Shown: positions 35,316 through 43,791, numbered from the stretch's first letter. The stretch is DNA of 64,000 nucleotides from Erysipelotrichaceae bacterium (GCA_015059015.1 SVBG01000008.1:62001-126000), one strand, 5' to 3'. Notes: a model not told the origin generated them from the sequence alone. A program made the numbers and translations.

Positions 35316-35708
35316 ATGGCAGTAACACAATATGCAGCAACTGGTCGTCGTAAAAGTTCAGTTGCAAGAGTACGTTTAGTTCCTGGTAACGGTAAATTCG
35401 TTATTAATGGTCGTAATTTTGCTGAATACATTACTTCTGCAGCTATCCGTTTAGACGTTTTACAACCATTAACACTTACTGACACTGGCAGTCAATATGA
35501 TGTTTATGTTAACGTTAACGGTGGTGGTGTGTCTGGACAAGCTGGTGCAATCCGTTTAGGTATTGCTCGTGCATTATTACTAGTAAATCCTGACTTCCGT
35601 GGTCCATTAAAGAAAGCAGGCTTATTAACTCGTGATTCTCGTTCTGTTGAACGTAAGAAATACGGTCTTAAAAAAGCTCGTCGTTCACCACAATTCTCAA
35701 AGCGTTAG
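35316..35708 (+). CDS. rpsI: 30S ribosomal protein S9
   Basis: 130 residues of the S9 family. The protein begins [16 protein letters not shown] and has [19 protein letters not shown]. It ends in the classic basic tail [12 protein letters not shown], which reaches the P-site tRNA. It follows rplM with a GGAGGAG site and is closed by a terminator. Confidence 0.98.
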   Translation: MAVTQYAATGRRKSSVARVRLVPGNGKFVINGRNFAEYITSAAIRLDVLQPLTLTDTGSQYDVYVNVNGGGVSGQAGAIRLGIARALLLVNPDFRGPLKKAGLLTRDSRSVERKKYGLKKARRSPQFSKR

Positions 35709-35738
35709 TCATTATTGGCTATTTATGCGATTGTTATT

Positions 35739-35775
35739 TAAGACCACAAACACATGTTTGTGGTCTTATTTAATT
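35739..35775 (+). terminator. Intrinsic terminator of rplM-rpsI
   Basis: A perfect 13-bp stem, TAAGACCACAAAC (35739-35751) with GTTTGTGGTCTTA (35756-35768), around the loop ACAT. Confidence 0.85.
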
Positions 35776-35826
35776 TAAATATTTTGTTAATTTAAGTCGA
35801 TTATTAAAAAAGATAAGGAGATACAT

Positions 35827-37179
35827 ATGTTTGATTCAAAAAATATTAAAATTTATAATTCACTTACTAATCAGTTAGAACAATTCGTTCCGTTAAAAGA
35901 AAATGAAATTTCGATGTATGTATGTGGACCTACGGTGTATAATCATATGCATATCGGTAATGCTCGTCCAGTTATCTTTTTTGATACTGTAAAAAGATTC
36001 TTTAAGTATATTGGTTATAAAGTAACTTATGCGTCTAACTTTACAGATATTGACGATAAGATTATTAAGGCAGCACTTTCTGAAGGTGTAAGTGAAGATG
36101 TTATTACTGAAAGATATATTAAGGCTTTTTTAGATGCCTGTGAGGCTGTAGGATGTGAAATGGATGTTATTCGTCCAAAAGTTACAGAAAATATTCCTGC
36201 TATTTTGGATTTTATTCAAAAACTAGTTGATAATGGTAATGCTTATGTCTCTGGAGATGATGTATATTTTAAAGTAAGTAGTGATCCGAAATATGGTGTT
36301 TTAAGTAATCAAAAATTAGATGAATTAGAACTTGGTGCTAGAATTGATGTAAATGAAGGAAAACTTGATCCACGTGACTTTACATTATGGAAGAAAACTA
36401 GTGATTTAGGTAAAAAATGGGATAGTGATTTTGGTAGTGGTAGACCTGGTTGGCATACTGAATGTGTGGTAATGATTCGTAAAATTTTTGGTGGTTTAAT
36501 TGATATTCATGGTGGCGGAACAGACCTTAGATTCCCACATCATGAGAATGAAATCGCGCAAAATTATTGTTTACATAATGATTATTTAGCTAATTATTGG
36601 GTTCATAATGCAAGACTTGATTTACGTGGTGAAAAGATGAGTAAGTCACTTGGTAATGTTGTTTGGTTAAAAGATATTATTAAAGAGTATCATCCGAATG
36701 CTTTTAGACTTGCGATTCTTGCTAATCATTATCGTCAAGTTATTAATTACCAAGATGATATGATGCGTCAAATGCAAGGTGAATGGGAAAAAATTGAGAA
36801 ATTGTATGTTTCAATATTTAGAAAATTAGAGTTACAAGATGCGCTTAATGATGGATCAGTGCTTGATGTAATGGATGAATTTTTAACAGAAATGGCGTAT
36901 GACTTTAATACTGCAAATGCGATTACTCATATGTATTCGCTTATGAAAAAGATGAATGCTGATGTTAGAAGAAATGATTTAGGTATTGAAATTTTACAAA
37001 GTGAGTTTAAAACATTTAAAGATATGTTATATGTTTTAGGTGTTAAAGTTGATATTAATCCATTATCTGAAGAAGAAAAAATACTTGTAATTGATTGGCA
37101 AAATGCTCGTAAAAATAAGGACTTTGAAAAAGCTGATGAGCTTAGAAATAAGATTAATGAATTAGGAATTAGATTATAA
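35827..37179 (+). CDS. cysS: Cysteinyl-tRNA synthetase
   Basis: Charges tRNA-Cys. The 450-residue protein has the zinc-binding Cys in YVCGPTVYNHMHIGNARP, which also contains the HIGH motif as HIGN. The other zinc ligands are in PGWHTECVVM and DLRFPHHENE, and the KMSKS loop is in GEKMSKSLGN. The C-terminal helical and anticodon domains are complete. It heads the cysS-mrnC-rlmB-sigH cluster, an order conserved in Bacillus apart from the missing rae1 (yacP). Confidence 0.97.
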   Translation: MFDSKNIKIYNSLTNQLEQFVPLKENEISMYVCGPTVYNHMHIGNARPVIFFDTVKRFFKYIGYKVTYASNFTDIDDKIIKAALSEGVSEDVITERYIKAFLDACEAVGCEMDVIRPKVTENIPAILDFIQKLVDNGNAYVSGDDVYFKVSSDPKYGVLSNQKLDELELGARIDVNEGKLDPRDFTLWKKTSDLGKKWDSDFGSGRPGWHTECVVMIRKIFGGLIDIHGGGTDLRFPHHENEIAQNYCLHNDYLANYWVHNARLDLRGEKMSKSLGNVVWLKDIIKEYHPNAFRLAILANHYRQVINYQDDMMRQMQGEWEKIEKLYVSIFRKLELQDALNDGSVLDVMDEFLTEMAYDFNTANAITHMYSLMKKMNADVRRNDLGIEILQSEFKTFKDMLYVLGVKVDINPLSEEEKILVIDWQNARKNKDFEKADELRNKINELGIRL

Positions 37180-37180
37180 A

Positions 37181-37564
37181 ATGAAATATAATTTACTTAA
37201 TGGAGCTAATTTATCTTATATAGGTGATGCTTATTATGAACTAGAAATTAGGAAATATTTAATTAGTAAAAATATTACTAAAAGTAAAGAATTAATTGAT
37301 TTAAGTATTAAATTTGTTAGTGCAAGCGCTCATACGTATATTTTTGAAAATATAAAAGATGAATTAACAGAAGAAGAAATGAATGTTTTTACAAGAGGTC
37401 GTAATGCCACATCTAAAGGTCATCGTAAGAATGTAAATCGTTTAGAACATGCGATTTCAAGCGGATTTGAGGCTGTTATTGGGTTTTTATATTTAAAAGA
37501 AGATTATAATAGATTAGAGTATTTAATTAAAAAATCAATAGAAATAGTGGAAAATAAAAAATGA
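37181..37564 (+). CDS. mrnC: Mini-ribonuclease III
   Basis: A 127-residue RNase III catalytic domain without the double-stranded RNA-binding domain. In Bacillus this enzyme matures 23S rRNA ends. The signature LSYIGDAYYELEIRKYL carries the catalytic Asp and Glu, and FTRGRNATSKGH follows. It starts one base after the cysS stop and overlaps rlmB by four bases (ATGA). Confidence 0.95.
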   Translation: MKYNLLNGANLSYIGDAYYELEIRKYLISKNITKSKELIDLSIKFVSASAHTYIFENIKDELTEEEMNVFTRGRNATSKGHRKNVNRLEHAISSGFEAVIGFLYLKEDYNRLEYLIKKSIEIVENKK

Positions 37565-38268
37565 TTATATATGGTAAAAATACGGTGTTAGAAGCACTTA
37601 AAAATAATAAAGATATTGTTAAACTTTATGTTACTTCTAATAATTTAGATTTAGTTAAAAAATATACAACAAATAAAAAGATTGAAGTTGTTGTGTTAAA
37701 TCCAAGAGAATTTGATAAAATGTTTGATGGAAATCATCAAGGGATAGCGTGTGAAATATGTGAATATTCTTATGTATCCCTTGATCAAATTATCAAAAAA
37801 AATGAAAGTGAAGAAGATGTTGCGCTTGTTATTTTAGATGGGCTTGAAGATCCGCATAATTTAGGTGCTATTTTAAGAACTGCTGATGCAACAGGAATAA
37901 ATGGGGTAATTATTCCTAAAAACAGAAGCGTAAGTTTAAATTCTACGGTTGCAAAAGTATCAACAGGTGCTATAGAACATGTAGACTGCTGTCAAGTTAC
38001 TAATTTAGTTAACGCGATGAATGACTTAAAAAAAGCTGGATATTGGATTATTGGTCTTGAACTAGATGGTAGTATTGATTACCGTAAGCAAGATTATCGT
38101 GGGAAAATAGCTGTTGTTATTGGATCAGAGGGTAAAGGTATATCAAGACTTGTTAAAGAAAATTGTGATTTTAAAGTGTTTATTCCAATGGTTGGTCATG
38201 TGAATTCTTTAAATGCAAGTGTTTCTGCAAGTATCTTATTTTATGAAATATTAAGAAATAGGGGTTAA
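37561..38268 (+). CDS. rlmB: 23S rRNA (guanosine-2'-O-)-methyltransferase, TrmH/RlmB family
   Basis: A SPOUT-class 2'-O-methyltransferase of 235 residues. The N-terminal substrate domain (MIIYGKNTVLEALKNN) is followed by the knotted catalytic domain with LDGLEDPHNLGAILRTADATG, the GSEGKGISRLV cofactor loop and HVNSLNASVSASILFYE. It overlaps mrnC by four bases. sigH starts four bases after its stop. Confidence 0.94.
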   Translation: MIIYGKNTVLEALKNNKDIVKLYVTSNNLDLVKKYTTNKKIEVVVLNPREFDKMFDGNHQGIACEICEYSYVSLDQIIKKNESEEDVALVILDGLEDPHNLGAILRTADATGINGVIIPKNRSVSLNSTVAKVSTGAIEHVDCCQVTNLVNAMNDLKKAGYWIIGLELDGSIDYRKQDYRGKIAVVIGSEGKGISRLVKENCDFKVFIPMVGHVNSLNASVSASILFYEILRNRG

Positions 38269-38272
38269 AAAA

Positions 38273-38815
38273 GTGGAAAAAGGGGATTTTTATAAATATA
38301 ATGATTATGAACTACTTTATTTAGTTAGAACTAATGTTGAAGAAGCAAGGGAAATTTTGTTTTGGAAATATAGTTTTTTAATTAGATCAAGAATTAATCG
38401 TTTAGGTGTTCCTAGAATTTATTGGGATGATTACTATCAAGAGGGGTGCTTGATGCTTCATAAAGCAATTAAAATTTATGATGAAAATAGTAAAAAAAGT
38501 TTTACAAAGTTTTTTGAACTTTTGTTAAATAGAAGAATTCTTACGCTTTTAAGAAAAGATTTGAAAGAATGTGAAATAGAAAAATTTGGAGATTTTGATG
38601 AATATCCCAATTTAATTGAAGATAATAATGTTGCTTATTTATTTGAATCTGTTGAAAATAATCTTTCTGAAATAGAAAAAATAGCGTATGAAAGACTTAT
38701 CATGTGTCATGAAAAAGTAGAGAATGTTGCTAAAGAGTTAGGGATAAATCCAAAAAGTTTATCTAATGCAAAGCAAAGAACACTTAAGAAAATAAAAAAA
38801 GAAATTAATAAATAA
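38273..38815 (+). CDS. sigH: RNA polymerase sigma factor, SigH-like
   Basis: A 180-residue group-3/4 sigma factor. Region 2 contains DDYYQEGCLMLHKAIKIYDE, the core-binding and -10 region. Region 4 (about 145-175, ENVAKELGINPKSLSNAKQRTLKKIKK) is the -35 helix-turn-helix. Start is GTG after AGGGG. It sits exactly where sigH is found in Bacillus (cysS-mrnC-rlmB-...-sigH-rpmG-secE-nusG). Sequence divergence is strong, so orthology rests mainly on synteny. In Bacillus SigH serves competence and early sporulation. No such genes are visible in this window. Confidence 0.85.
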   Translation: MEKGDFYKYNDYELLYLVRTNVEEAREILFWKYSFLIRSRINRLGVPRIYWDDYYQEGCLMLHKAIKIYDENSKKSFTKFFELLLNRRILTLLRKDLKECEIEKFGDFDEYPNLIEDNNVAYLFESVENNLSEIEKIAYERLIMCHEKVENVAKELGINPKSLSNAKQRTLKKIKKEINK

Positions 38816-38824
38816 TTATATCAT

Positions 38825-38853
38825 TTGACAAAAAGTAAATTTTTTGATAAAAT
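38825..38853 (+). promoter_or_regulatory. Promoter of rpmG-secE-nusG
   Basis: TTGACA (38825-38830), 17-bp spacer, TAAAAT (38848-38853) with extended TGA. Confidence 0.85.
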
Positions 38854-38872
38854 TTATAGATAGGTGGTGTCT

Positions 38873-39022
38873 ATGAGAGAAAAAGTAATTTTAGTATGTG
38901 AAATTTGCTTATCCCGTAATTATACAACGAAGAAAAATAAACTTAACACTACTGAACGTATGGAAATTAAAAAGTTCTGTCCTCGTTGTAATAAGCACAC
39001 AATACATAAAGAAACAAAATAA
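38873..39022 (+). CDS. rpmG: 50S ribosomal protein L33
   Basis: A 49-residue protein: [19 protein letters not shown], then a lysine-rich middle and [14 protein letters not shown]. Two CxxC pairs (CEIC and CPRC) show the zinc-binding form of L33, as opposed to the cysteine-free zinc-independent form. The start follows TAGGTGGTG and secE begins 14 bases after the stop. It is the usual small L33 gene ahead of secE in Firmicutes. Confidence 0.95.
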   Translation: MREKVILVCEICLSRNYTTKKNKLNTTERMEIKKFCPRCNKHTIHKETK

Positions 39023-39036
39023 AGGAGAAAAAAACA

Positions 39037-39435
39037 ATGGCTGTTAAAGAAGAAAAAAAGAATCGTGTCCTTCAAGCAATTTATCATGAATGGAAATATG
39101 AAAATCTAATTTTAGTTGTTTTAGCATTATTTGCTTTAGAATTAGGTGTATTATTATTAACTGGTGATTTAACTATTTCAGCTAATGCATTCTTAATTGG
39201 TGAATATTGGAAGGTATTTGCTTGGATTTTAGTTGGGTTAGGTGTTATTGCATTATTACTTGCAGTAGCTTCATTCTATCGTCCATCTCTTGCTGAAATT
39301 AAACATGTAACAGGTCTAAAGAGAAAAGAGTTCTTAGTGAATGTTATTACTGTTTTTGTTTTCATTTTAGTTATTGCTGGCTTAATTTTCGCATACGAAT
39401 CCGTGATTACATTAGTAGAAAAAGCATTTAAATAG
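39037..39435 (+). CDS. secE: Preprotein translocase subunit SecE, three-helix form
   Basis: Part of the SecYEG channel. The conserved SecE core is the amphipathic segment SLAEIKHVTGLKRKEF followed by the essential membrane helix NVITVFVFILVIAGLIF (about 98-120). Two further hydrophobic segments precede it (about 24-42 and 58-80). At 132 residues this is the long three-helix layout seen in E. coli, while Bacillus SecE has about 60 residues and one helix. The genomic position between rpmG and nusG fixes the identity. Confidence 0.92.
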   Translation: MAVKEEKKNRVLQAIYHEWKYENLILVVLALFALELGVLLLTGDLTISANAFLIGEYWKVFAWILVGLGVIALLLAVASFYRPSLAEIKHVTGLKRKEFLVNVITVFVFILVIAGLIFAYESVITLVEKAFK

Positions 39436-39447
39436 GAAAAATGGGTT

Positions 39448-40002
39448 ATGGCTGCAGATTTTGAAAATATGCGTGCTTGGTATGTAGTTCAAACATATTC
39501 TGGTATGGAATATGCGGCTAAGAGAAATCTTGATCGTCGTATTGTTTCGATGAATATGGAAAATTATATTTTCCAAGTGTTAATTCCTGAAGAAAAACGC
39601 TATGAAAAGAAAAAGAACGGTGAATTAAAAGAAATCGTTGAAAGAATCTATCCAGGTTATTTATTTGTTGATATGATAGTAACTGATGATTCTTGGTGGG
39701 TTGTTAGAAATACACCAATGGTTTCAGGATTCTTAGGTTCTAGTGGTGGTGGTGCGAAACCTGTTCCACTTCCAAATGATGAAATTATTCCAATCTTAAA
39801 ACAATGTGGTTTAAAACTTGAAATACAAGTTGATTTCAAAGTTGGAGATGTTGTTAATGTTGTATCTGGAACGTTTGCTGGTCAAGAAGCTACTGTTGAG
39901 TCACTTGATGTTGAAAAACAAATTGTTACTGTTTTAGTAGATTTCTTTGGTCGTCAAACTCCACAAGAATTAAGATTTGATGAAATTGAAGTAATAAAGT
40001 AA
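39448..40002 (+). CDS. nusG: Transcription termination/antitermination factor NusG
   Basis: Binds RNA polymerase and the ribosome to couple transcription with translation and tune pausing. The 184-residue protein has the NGN domain (WYVVQTYSGMEYAAKRNLDRR, RIYPGYLFVDM) and a C-terminal KOW domain (about 128-184, FKVGDVVNVVSGTFAGQEATV). It directly follows secE and is closed by a terminator, separating it from the rplK unit by about 1.7 kb of two inserted genes. Confidence 0.97.
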   Translation: MAADFENMRAWYVVQTYSGMEYAAKRNLDRRIVSMNMENYIFQVLIPEEKRYEKKKNGELKEIVERIYPGYLFVDMIVTDDSWWVVRNTPMVSGFLGSSGGGAKPVPLPNDEIIPILKQCGLKLEIQVDFKVGDVVNVVSGTFAGQEATVESLDVEKQIVTVLVDFFGRQTPQELRFDEIEVIK

Positions 40003-40022
40003 GCATTTTGCTTACTTTTTAT
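39996..40022 (+). terminator. Intrinsic terminator of rpmG-secE-nusG
   Basis: AAAGTAAGC (39996-40004), loop ATTTT, GCTTACTTT (40010-40018), then T residues. Confidence 0.85.
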
Positions 40023-40061
40023 TTTTTTATCTACTATTTACTTTTAAAAATATATTAAATA

Positions 40062-40070
40062 TGTTATAAT
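40062..40070 (+). promoter_or_regulatory. Extended -10 promoter of the TerB-like gene
   Basis: TGTTATAAT, 25 bases before the start codon. The -35 position (TTTTAA) is poor. Confidence 0.5.
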
Positions 40071-40095
40071 ATTAGGGACTTTTAAGGAGGAAATT

Positions 40096-40665
40096 ATGCA
40101 AAATATTCCACAAATATATGATATAGCTAAAAATTTATATGATAAAATTATTAAGTTTACGAATAAAATGTTTGTTTTTATGGGTGATGAATATACTGCC
40201 CAAAAAGATGACGTTTTAAAAGAACTTGATCATTTTATTCAAGCGATTTTGTTTAGAGTAGCACTTGCTGATGATAATTTATTAGATATTGAACTTAATT
40301 TTATTAAAGATATTGTTGAAAAAGATGATATGTTTAAGGGCAATGAAATTACACATTTAAGAAATTTAAGTGATGAGAAGAAACAGGAATATATAAAGCA
40401 ATGTAATGAGGTTTTAAGTAATGTTCCTGAATTTGTTAAATTATCCGTTTTATGTGATAAAAAAACTGATGAAATGTTGGAAGTAATAAGTCCAACTTAC
40501 TCTCAAAAAGCGTTTGATTATTTAAAACGTCTTGCTAATTATTTAAAATTTATAGATGGATATGTTGCGGAAGAAGAAGATAAAACTGCAAAATTGGTTT
40601 TAAGTAGTGTTATTTCATACTATAAAAAGAAATATGTAAAATATGCGCCAAGCAGAAAAAAATAA
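40096..40665 (+). CDS. Uncharacterised helical protein, possibly TerB-like
   Basis: A 189-residue soluble, helical protein without a firm family match. Two stretches, VALADDNLLDIELNFIKDI (about 55-75) and IDGYVAEEEDKTAKLVLSSV (about 155-175), have the acidic pattern of TerB/DjlA-type helical domains. This is a weak resemblance. The C terminus is basic (KKKYVKYAPSRKK). It is co-transcribed with a tandem GNAT protein 14 bases downstream, with AAGGAGG before each start. The pair is inserted between nusG and rplK, which are adjacent in Bacillus. Confidence 0.65.
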   Translation: MQNIPQIYDIAKNLYDKIIKFTNKMFVFMGDEYTAQKDDVLKELDHFIQAILFRVALADDNLLDIELNFIKDIVEKDDMFKGNEITHLRNLSDEKKQEYIKQCNEVLSNVPEFVKLSVLCDKKTDEMLEVISPTYSQKAFDYLKRLANYLKFIDGYVAEEEDKTAKLVLSSVISYYKKKYVKYAPSRKK

Positions 40666-40679
40666 AAAGGAGAAAAAAT

Positions 40680-41666
40680 ATGGCTATAATTGTTAAATAT
40701 GAAGAAAAATTCTCTAAACAAATTTATGATTTGTTTATGGATGTTAGAGATGAAGAAGATTTCTTTAAAGAATTTTCTTATGAAGGATTTTGTAATCATT
40801 TATTTAAAAGTAATGCATTTAATGAAGATGGAAGTTTTGTAGCAGTTGAAGGTGATGAAGTTGTAGGTTTTGCGAGCGGTATGGTAAGACCTATGGATGA
40901 TGGAAACGAAAAAGCATCAGCTTATTTACATACTTTCTTTGTAAAAAAAGAAAATAGACGTCAAGGGATTGGTAGTGCTTTATTAAATAAAGTTGAAGAA
41001 TTTGCTAAAGAAAAAGGAAGAAACAGCGTAAGATTTGTATTTGTTGGACAAATTAACTGGCCTTGGTATATTCCAAATACAGATCATCATATGCATCCTG
41101 GTATGCCATGTGTTAGAATTAATAGTGATTTCTATATCTTCTTATATCATCATGGCTATTATGTTAATAGCATTCATGAAGGATTCCATTTACCACTTGC
41201 AGAATATGAAATGCCAAAAAGTGTGGTAGAAAAAATGGAAGAAAATGCTAAACGAGGACTAACTGTTGAATTGTATGATCCAGCTAAACATTATGGTATT
41301 GATGAATTCTGTGAAGTTATTAATAATCCTGGATTTGCTGCATCAATTAAAAATAACTTAAAACGCGAAAAACCTTATCCATTCTTAGTAGCATCTAACA
41401 ATGGTAAAGTTGTTGGTTGGACTGGAGCAATGTATGTTGAAGCAACAGGACGTGGCCACTTAGATGGTATTGTTGTAGATCCGAATGAAAGAAAAGCAGG
41501 CCTTGGTAAGGGGCTATTCTGTAATTTATGTAAACATTTAAAAGAAATGGGTGCAAGTTATATGACATTCTTTACTGGTCTTGATAATCCCGCTAGATTC
41601 ATTTATTTAGGTGCAGGATTTAGAGTTGCACAAAGTTTTGCAGATATGAAGAAGGATTTAAACTAA
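40680..41666 (+). CDS. Tandem GNAT-family N-acetyltransferase
   Basis: A 328-residue protein with two GNAT folds. The first (about 1-115) carries acetyl-CoA motif A FFVKKENRRQGIGSALLNKV. The second (about 175-328) carries VVDPNERKAGLGKGLFCNL. Both have the Q/R-x-x-G-x-G/A loop, so both may bind acetyl-CoA. A His-rich insert (YIPNTDHHMHPGMPCVRI) joins them and may shape the substrate pocket. Tandem GNATs acetylate small amines, peptides or antibiotics, and the substrate cannot be told from this sequence. It is the second gene of a two-gene unit. Confidence 0.85.
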   Translation: MAIIVKYEEKFSKQIYDLFMDVRDEEDFFKEFSYEGFCNHLFKSNAFNEDGSFVAVEGDEVVGFASGMVRPMDDGNEKASAYLHTFFVKKENRRQGIGSALLNKVEEFAKEKGRNSVRFVFVGQINWPWYIPNTDHHMHPGMPCVRINSDFYIFLYHHGYYVNSIHEGFHLPLAEYEMPKSVVEKMEENAKRGLTVELYDPAKHYGIDEFCEVINNPGFAASIKNNLKREKPYPFLVASNNGKVVGWTGAMYVEATGRGHLDGIVVDPNERKAGLGKGLFCNLCKHLKEMGASYMTFFTGLDNPARFIYLGAGFRVAQSFADMKKDLN

Positions 41667-41677
41667 TTATGTAATAT

Positions 41678-41713
41678 AAAGATCTAAATTTATTTGAAAT
41701 TTAGGTCTTTTTT
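41678..41713 (+). terminator. Intrinsic terminator after the GNAT gene
   Basis: A 14-bp stem, AAAGATCTAAATTT (41678-41691) with AAATTTAGGTCTTT (41697-41710, one wobble), then T residues. Confidence 0.88.
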
Positions 41714-41735
41714 GTGTAAAAAAAGAACATTACAT

Positions 41736-41764
41736 TTGACTTTGACAGGAAAATAGTGTAAAAT
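41736..41764 (+). promoter_or_regulatory. Promoter of rplK-rplA-rplJ-rplL
   Basis: TTGACT (41736-41741), 17-bp spacer, TAAAAT (41759-41764). A second TTGACA at 41742-41747 is too close to the -10 box to be used with it. Confidence 0.75.
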
Positions 41765-41810
41765 ATATTCGCGTGCTTTGACGCATATATACTATGAATT
41801 AATTTTTATA

Positions 41811-41848
41811 TGTGTGGGAGAACATCATAGTGTTCATAAACCACATCA
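41811..41848 (+). promoter_or_regulatory. L1-binding-type leader before rplK
   Basis: TGTGG (41813-41817) pairs with CCACA (41841-41845). Inside, an internal loop GAG/CATAAA separates a second stem AACA with TGTT. This mimics the L1 site on 23S rRNA, and such leaders allow free L1 to repress translation of the L11-L1 mRNA. A related element recurs before rplA. Confidence 0.75.
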
Positions 41849-41874
41849 CGGACAATTAAAAGGAGGTGTGTCGC

Positions 41875-42306
41875 GTGGCTAAAGTTAAACAAATTAAAAA
41901 AGTTGTTAAACTTCAAATCGCTGCAGGAAAAGCCAATCCGGCTCCACCAGTTGGTCCAGCTCTTGGGCAAGCAGGTGTAAACATCCAACAATTCTGTAGT
42001 CAATTCAATGATAAGACTGCAAGCATGGCTGGTTACGTAGTACCTGTTGAAATCTATGTTTATGATGACAGAAGTTTCACATTTATTACTAAAACTCCAC
42101 CTGCATCAGACCTTTTAAAGAAGGCTGCTAATGTTCAAAAAGGTTCTGCAAACTCTAAGAAAACTAAGGTTGCTACTATTTCTAGAGCAAAATTATTAGA
42201 AATTGCACAAACTAAGCTACCTGATTTAAATGCATATGATGTAGAAAGTGCTGCTAGAATCATCGAAGGTACTGCAAGACAAATGGGAATCGTTGTAGAA
42301 GACTAA
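41875..42306 (+). CDS. rplK: 50S ribosomal protein L11
   Basis: A 143-residue protein of the GTPase-associated centre. Signatures: [20 protein letters not shown] (positions about 11-30), [14 protein letters not shown] and [16 protein letters not shown]. The GTG at 41875 is chosen as start because it gives the family N terminus MAKVKQIKK and lies eight bases after AGGAGG (41861-41866). An in-frame GTG at 41866 overlaps that ribosome site. Confidence 0.97.
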   Translation: MAKVKQIKKVVKLQIAAGKANPAPPVGPALGQAGVNIQQFCSQFNDKTASMAGYVVPVEIYVYDDRSFTFITKTPPASDLLKKAANVQKGSANSKKTKVATISRAKLLEIAQTKLPDLNAYDVESAARIIEGTARQMGIVVED

Positions 42307-42381
42307 TTCTTTTATAATCAATTTCTGTACAAGATCGATTTGAGTTAAGAAGAATTATTCTTCTTTGTAAAAATCTCTTGT

Positions 42382-42410
42382 TGTGGGAGGAGACTCCGTT
42401 ATAACCACAT
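42382..42410 (+). promoter_or_regulatory. Second L1-binding-type leader before rplA
   Basis: TGTGG (42382-42386) pairs with CCACA (42405-42409), with an inner GGA-GAC-TCC hairpin and the loop GTTATAA. It shares TGTGGGAG...ATAACCACAT with the element before rplK and ends two bases before the TAAGGAGG ribosome site, so bound L1 would block translation. Confidence 0.7.
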
Positions 42411-42427
42411 TAAGGAGGAAATGAAAA

Positions 42428-43120
42428 ATGGCTAAAAGAGGTAAAAAATACCTAGAAGCAGCTAAATTAGTGGATAGTAACAAGAAATATTCATTAGATG
42501 AAGCTGTTGAACTAGTAAAAAAGACTAGTACTGTTAAGTTTGATGCAACTGTTGAAGCTGCATTCAGATTAAATATTGACCCTCGTAAGGCAGAACAAAA
42601 CTTACGTGGAGCTGTATCACTACCTCATGGAACAGGTAAAACTGTTAGAGTATTAGTAATCGCTCGTGGTGCTAAAGCTAAAGAAGCTTTAGATGCTGGT
42701 GCTGATTATGCAGGTGATGCAGAATACCTTGAAAAAATCAAAATGGGTTGGTTCGAATTTGATATGATTATCGCTACTCCAGATATGATGGGTGAACTTG
42801 GTAAACTTGGACGTGTTTTAGGTCCTAAAGGATTAATGCCAAACCCTAAAACTGGTACAGTTACAATGAATATCGAACAAACTGTTAAAGAATTCAAGGC
42901 TGGTAAAGTTGAATATCGTACTGACAAGGTTGGTAATATCCAAGTTCCTGTTGGTAAAGTATCATTTAGTGATGAAGCTTTAAAAGAAAATATTCAAGCT
43001 ATTTACCGTCAATTATTACGTATTAAACCTTCAACTGTTAAAGGTGTTTACGTATTAAGTGCTAATGTTACTTCTACTATGGGTCCAGGCGTTAAAGTTG
43101 ACTCAAGTACAATTGCGTAA
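42428..43120 (+). CDS. rplA: 50S ribosomal protein L1
   Basis: A 230-residue protein of the mobile L1 stalk and, in most bacteria, the translational repressor of its own operon. Signatures: [58 protein letters not shown] and [15 protein letters not shown]. The gap from rplK (121 bases) holds a second L1-type RNA element. Confidence 0.98.
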   Translation: MAKRGKKYLEAAKLVDSNKKYSLDEAVELVKKTSTVKFDATVEAAFRLNIDPRKAEQNLRGAVSLPHGTGKTVRVLVIARGAKAKEALDAGADYAGDAEYLEKIKMGWFEFDMIIATPDMMGELGKLGRVLGPKGLMPNPKTGTVTMNIEQTVKEFKAGKVEYRTDKVGNIQVPVGKVSFSDEALKENIQAIYRQLLRIKPSTVKGVYVLSANVTSTMGPGVKVDSSTIA

Positions 43121-43169
43121 CATTATTTAATAAAATTAATCAAAGTAAAAATTCATAAGTATTATATAA

Positions 43170-43285
43170 AGTCTCTGCCGTAGACAGTAGGAGTGATTGA
43201 AAATAAGACAGTTTCAATTGCTTAAAAGGTACATCCTACCGAGGATAAAAAGGTTTCCTAACTGGCAAGTGTCTTTTAGGAAGAA
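43170..43285 (+). promoter_or_regulatory. Ribosomal protein L10 leader
   Basis: The 185-base rplA-rplJ gap carries the classic pieces of the L10(L12)4-binding leader: CTGCCGTAGACAGTAGGAG (43175-43193) and ATCCTACCGAGG (43233-43244). GTAGGA (43187-43192) pairs with TCCTAC (43234-43239). A further hairpin, TTCCTAA (43255-43261) with TTAGGAA (43276-43282), stands just before the AGGAGG site at 43292. In Bacillus this RNA binds L10-L12 and turns down rplJL. Confidence 0.9.
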
Positions 43286-43305
43286 ATTTTCAGGAGGTGA
43301 AAACA

Positions 43306-43791
43306 ATGAATGAAGCGACTATCGCTAAGAAACAAGAAGAGGTTCTAGCTGTTGTTAATAAAATCAATGGCGCTAGTTCCACATTATTCGTTGATTACCT
43401 AGGATTAACTGTAGCAGAAGTTTCACAACTTCGTGTTAAGTTACATGCTGAAAACTGTGAAATGAAAGTAACAAAAAATAACATTTTAAGACGTGCGGTT
43501 AAAGAAATTGGTTGCACAGGTGTTGAAGAACACTTAGTTGGTCCATGTGCTTATGTTACTGCACCAGATGAAGTTACAGCTGCAAAACTTGTTTATGAAT
43601 TTGCCAAAGAACATGACAAATTAAGCGTTAAAGCTGGTATCGTAAATGGTGAATATATGACTGAAGCTCAAATGGCTGCTCTTGCAAAACTACCAAACAA
43701 ACTTGGTATGGTTTCAATGTTATTATCTGTATTACAAGCTCCAGTTCGTGGACTTGCGGTTGCTCTTAATGCAGTTTCAGAACAAAAGTAA
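43306..43791 (+). CDS. rplJ: 50S ribosomal protein L10
   Basis: A 161-residue base of the L10-L12 stalk. Signatures: ASSTLFVDYLGLTVAEVSQLR, NNILRRAVKEIG and VGPCAYVTAPDEVTAAKLV. The C-terminal helix (MVSMLLSVLQAPVRGLAVAL) binds L12 dimers. The ATG at 43306 is chosen because it lies eight bases from AGGAGG (43292-43297), while the in-frame GTG at 43297 overlaps it. Confidence 0.97.
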   Translation: MNEATIAKKQEEVLAVVNKINGASSTLFVDYLGLTVAEVSQLRVKLHAENCEMKVTKNNILRRAVKEIGCTGVEEHLVGPCAYVTAPDEVTAAKLVYEFAKEHDKLSVKAGIVNGEYMTEAQMAALAKLPNKLGMVSMLLSVLQAPVRGLAVALNAVSEQK

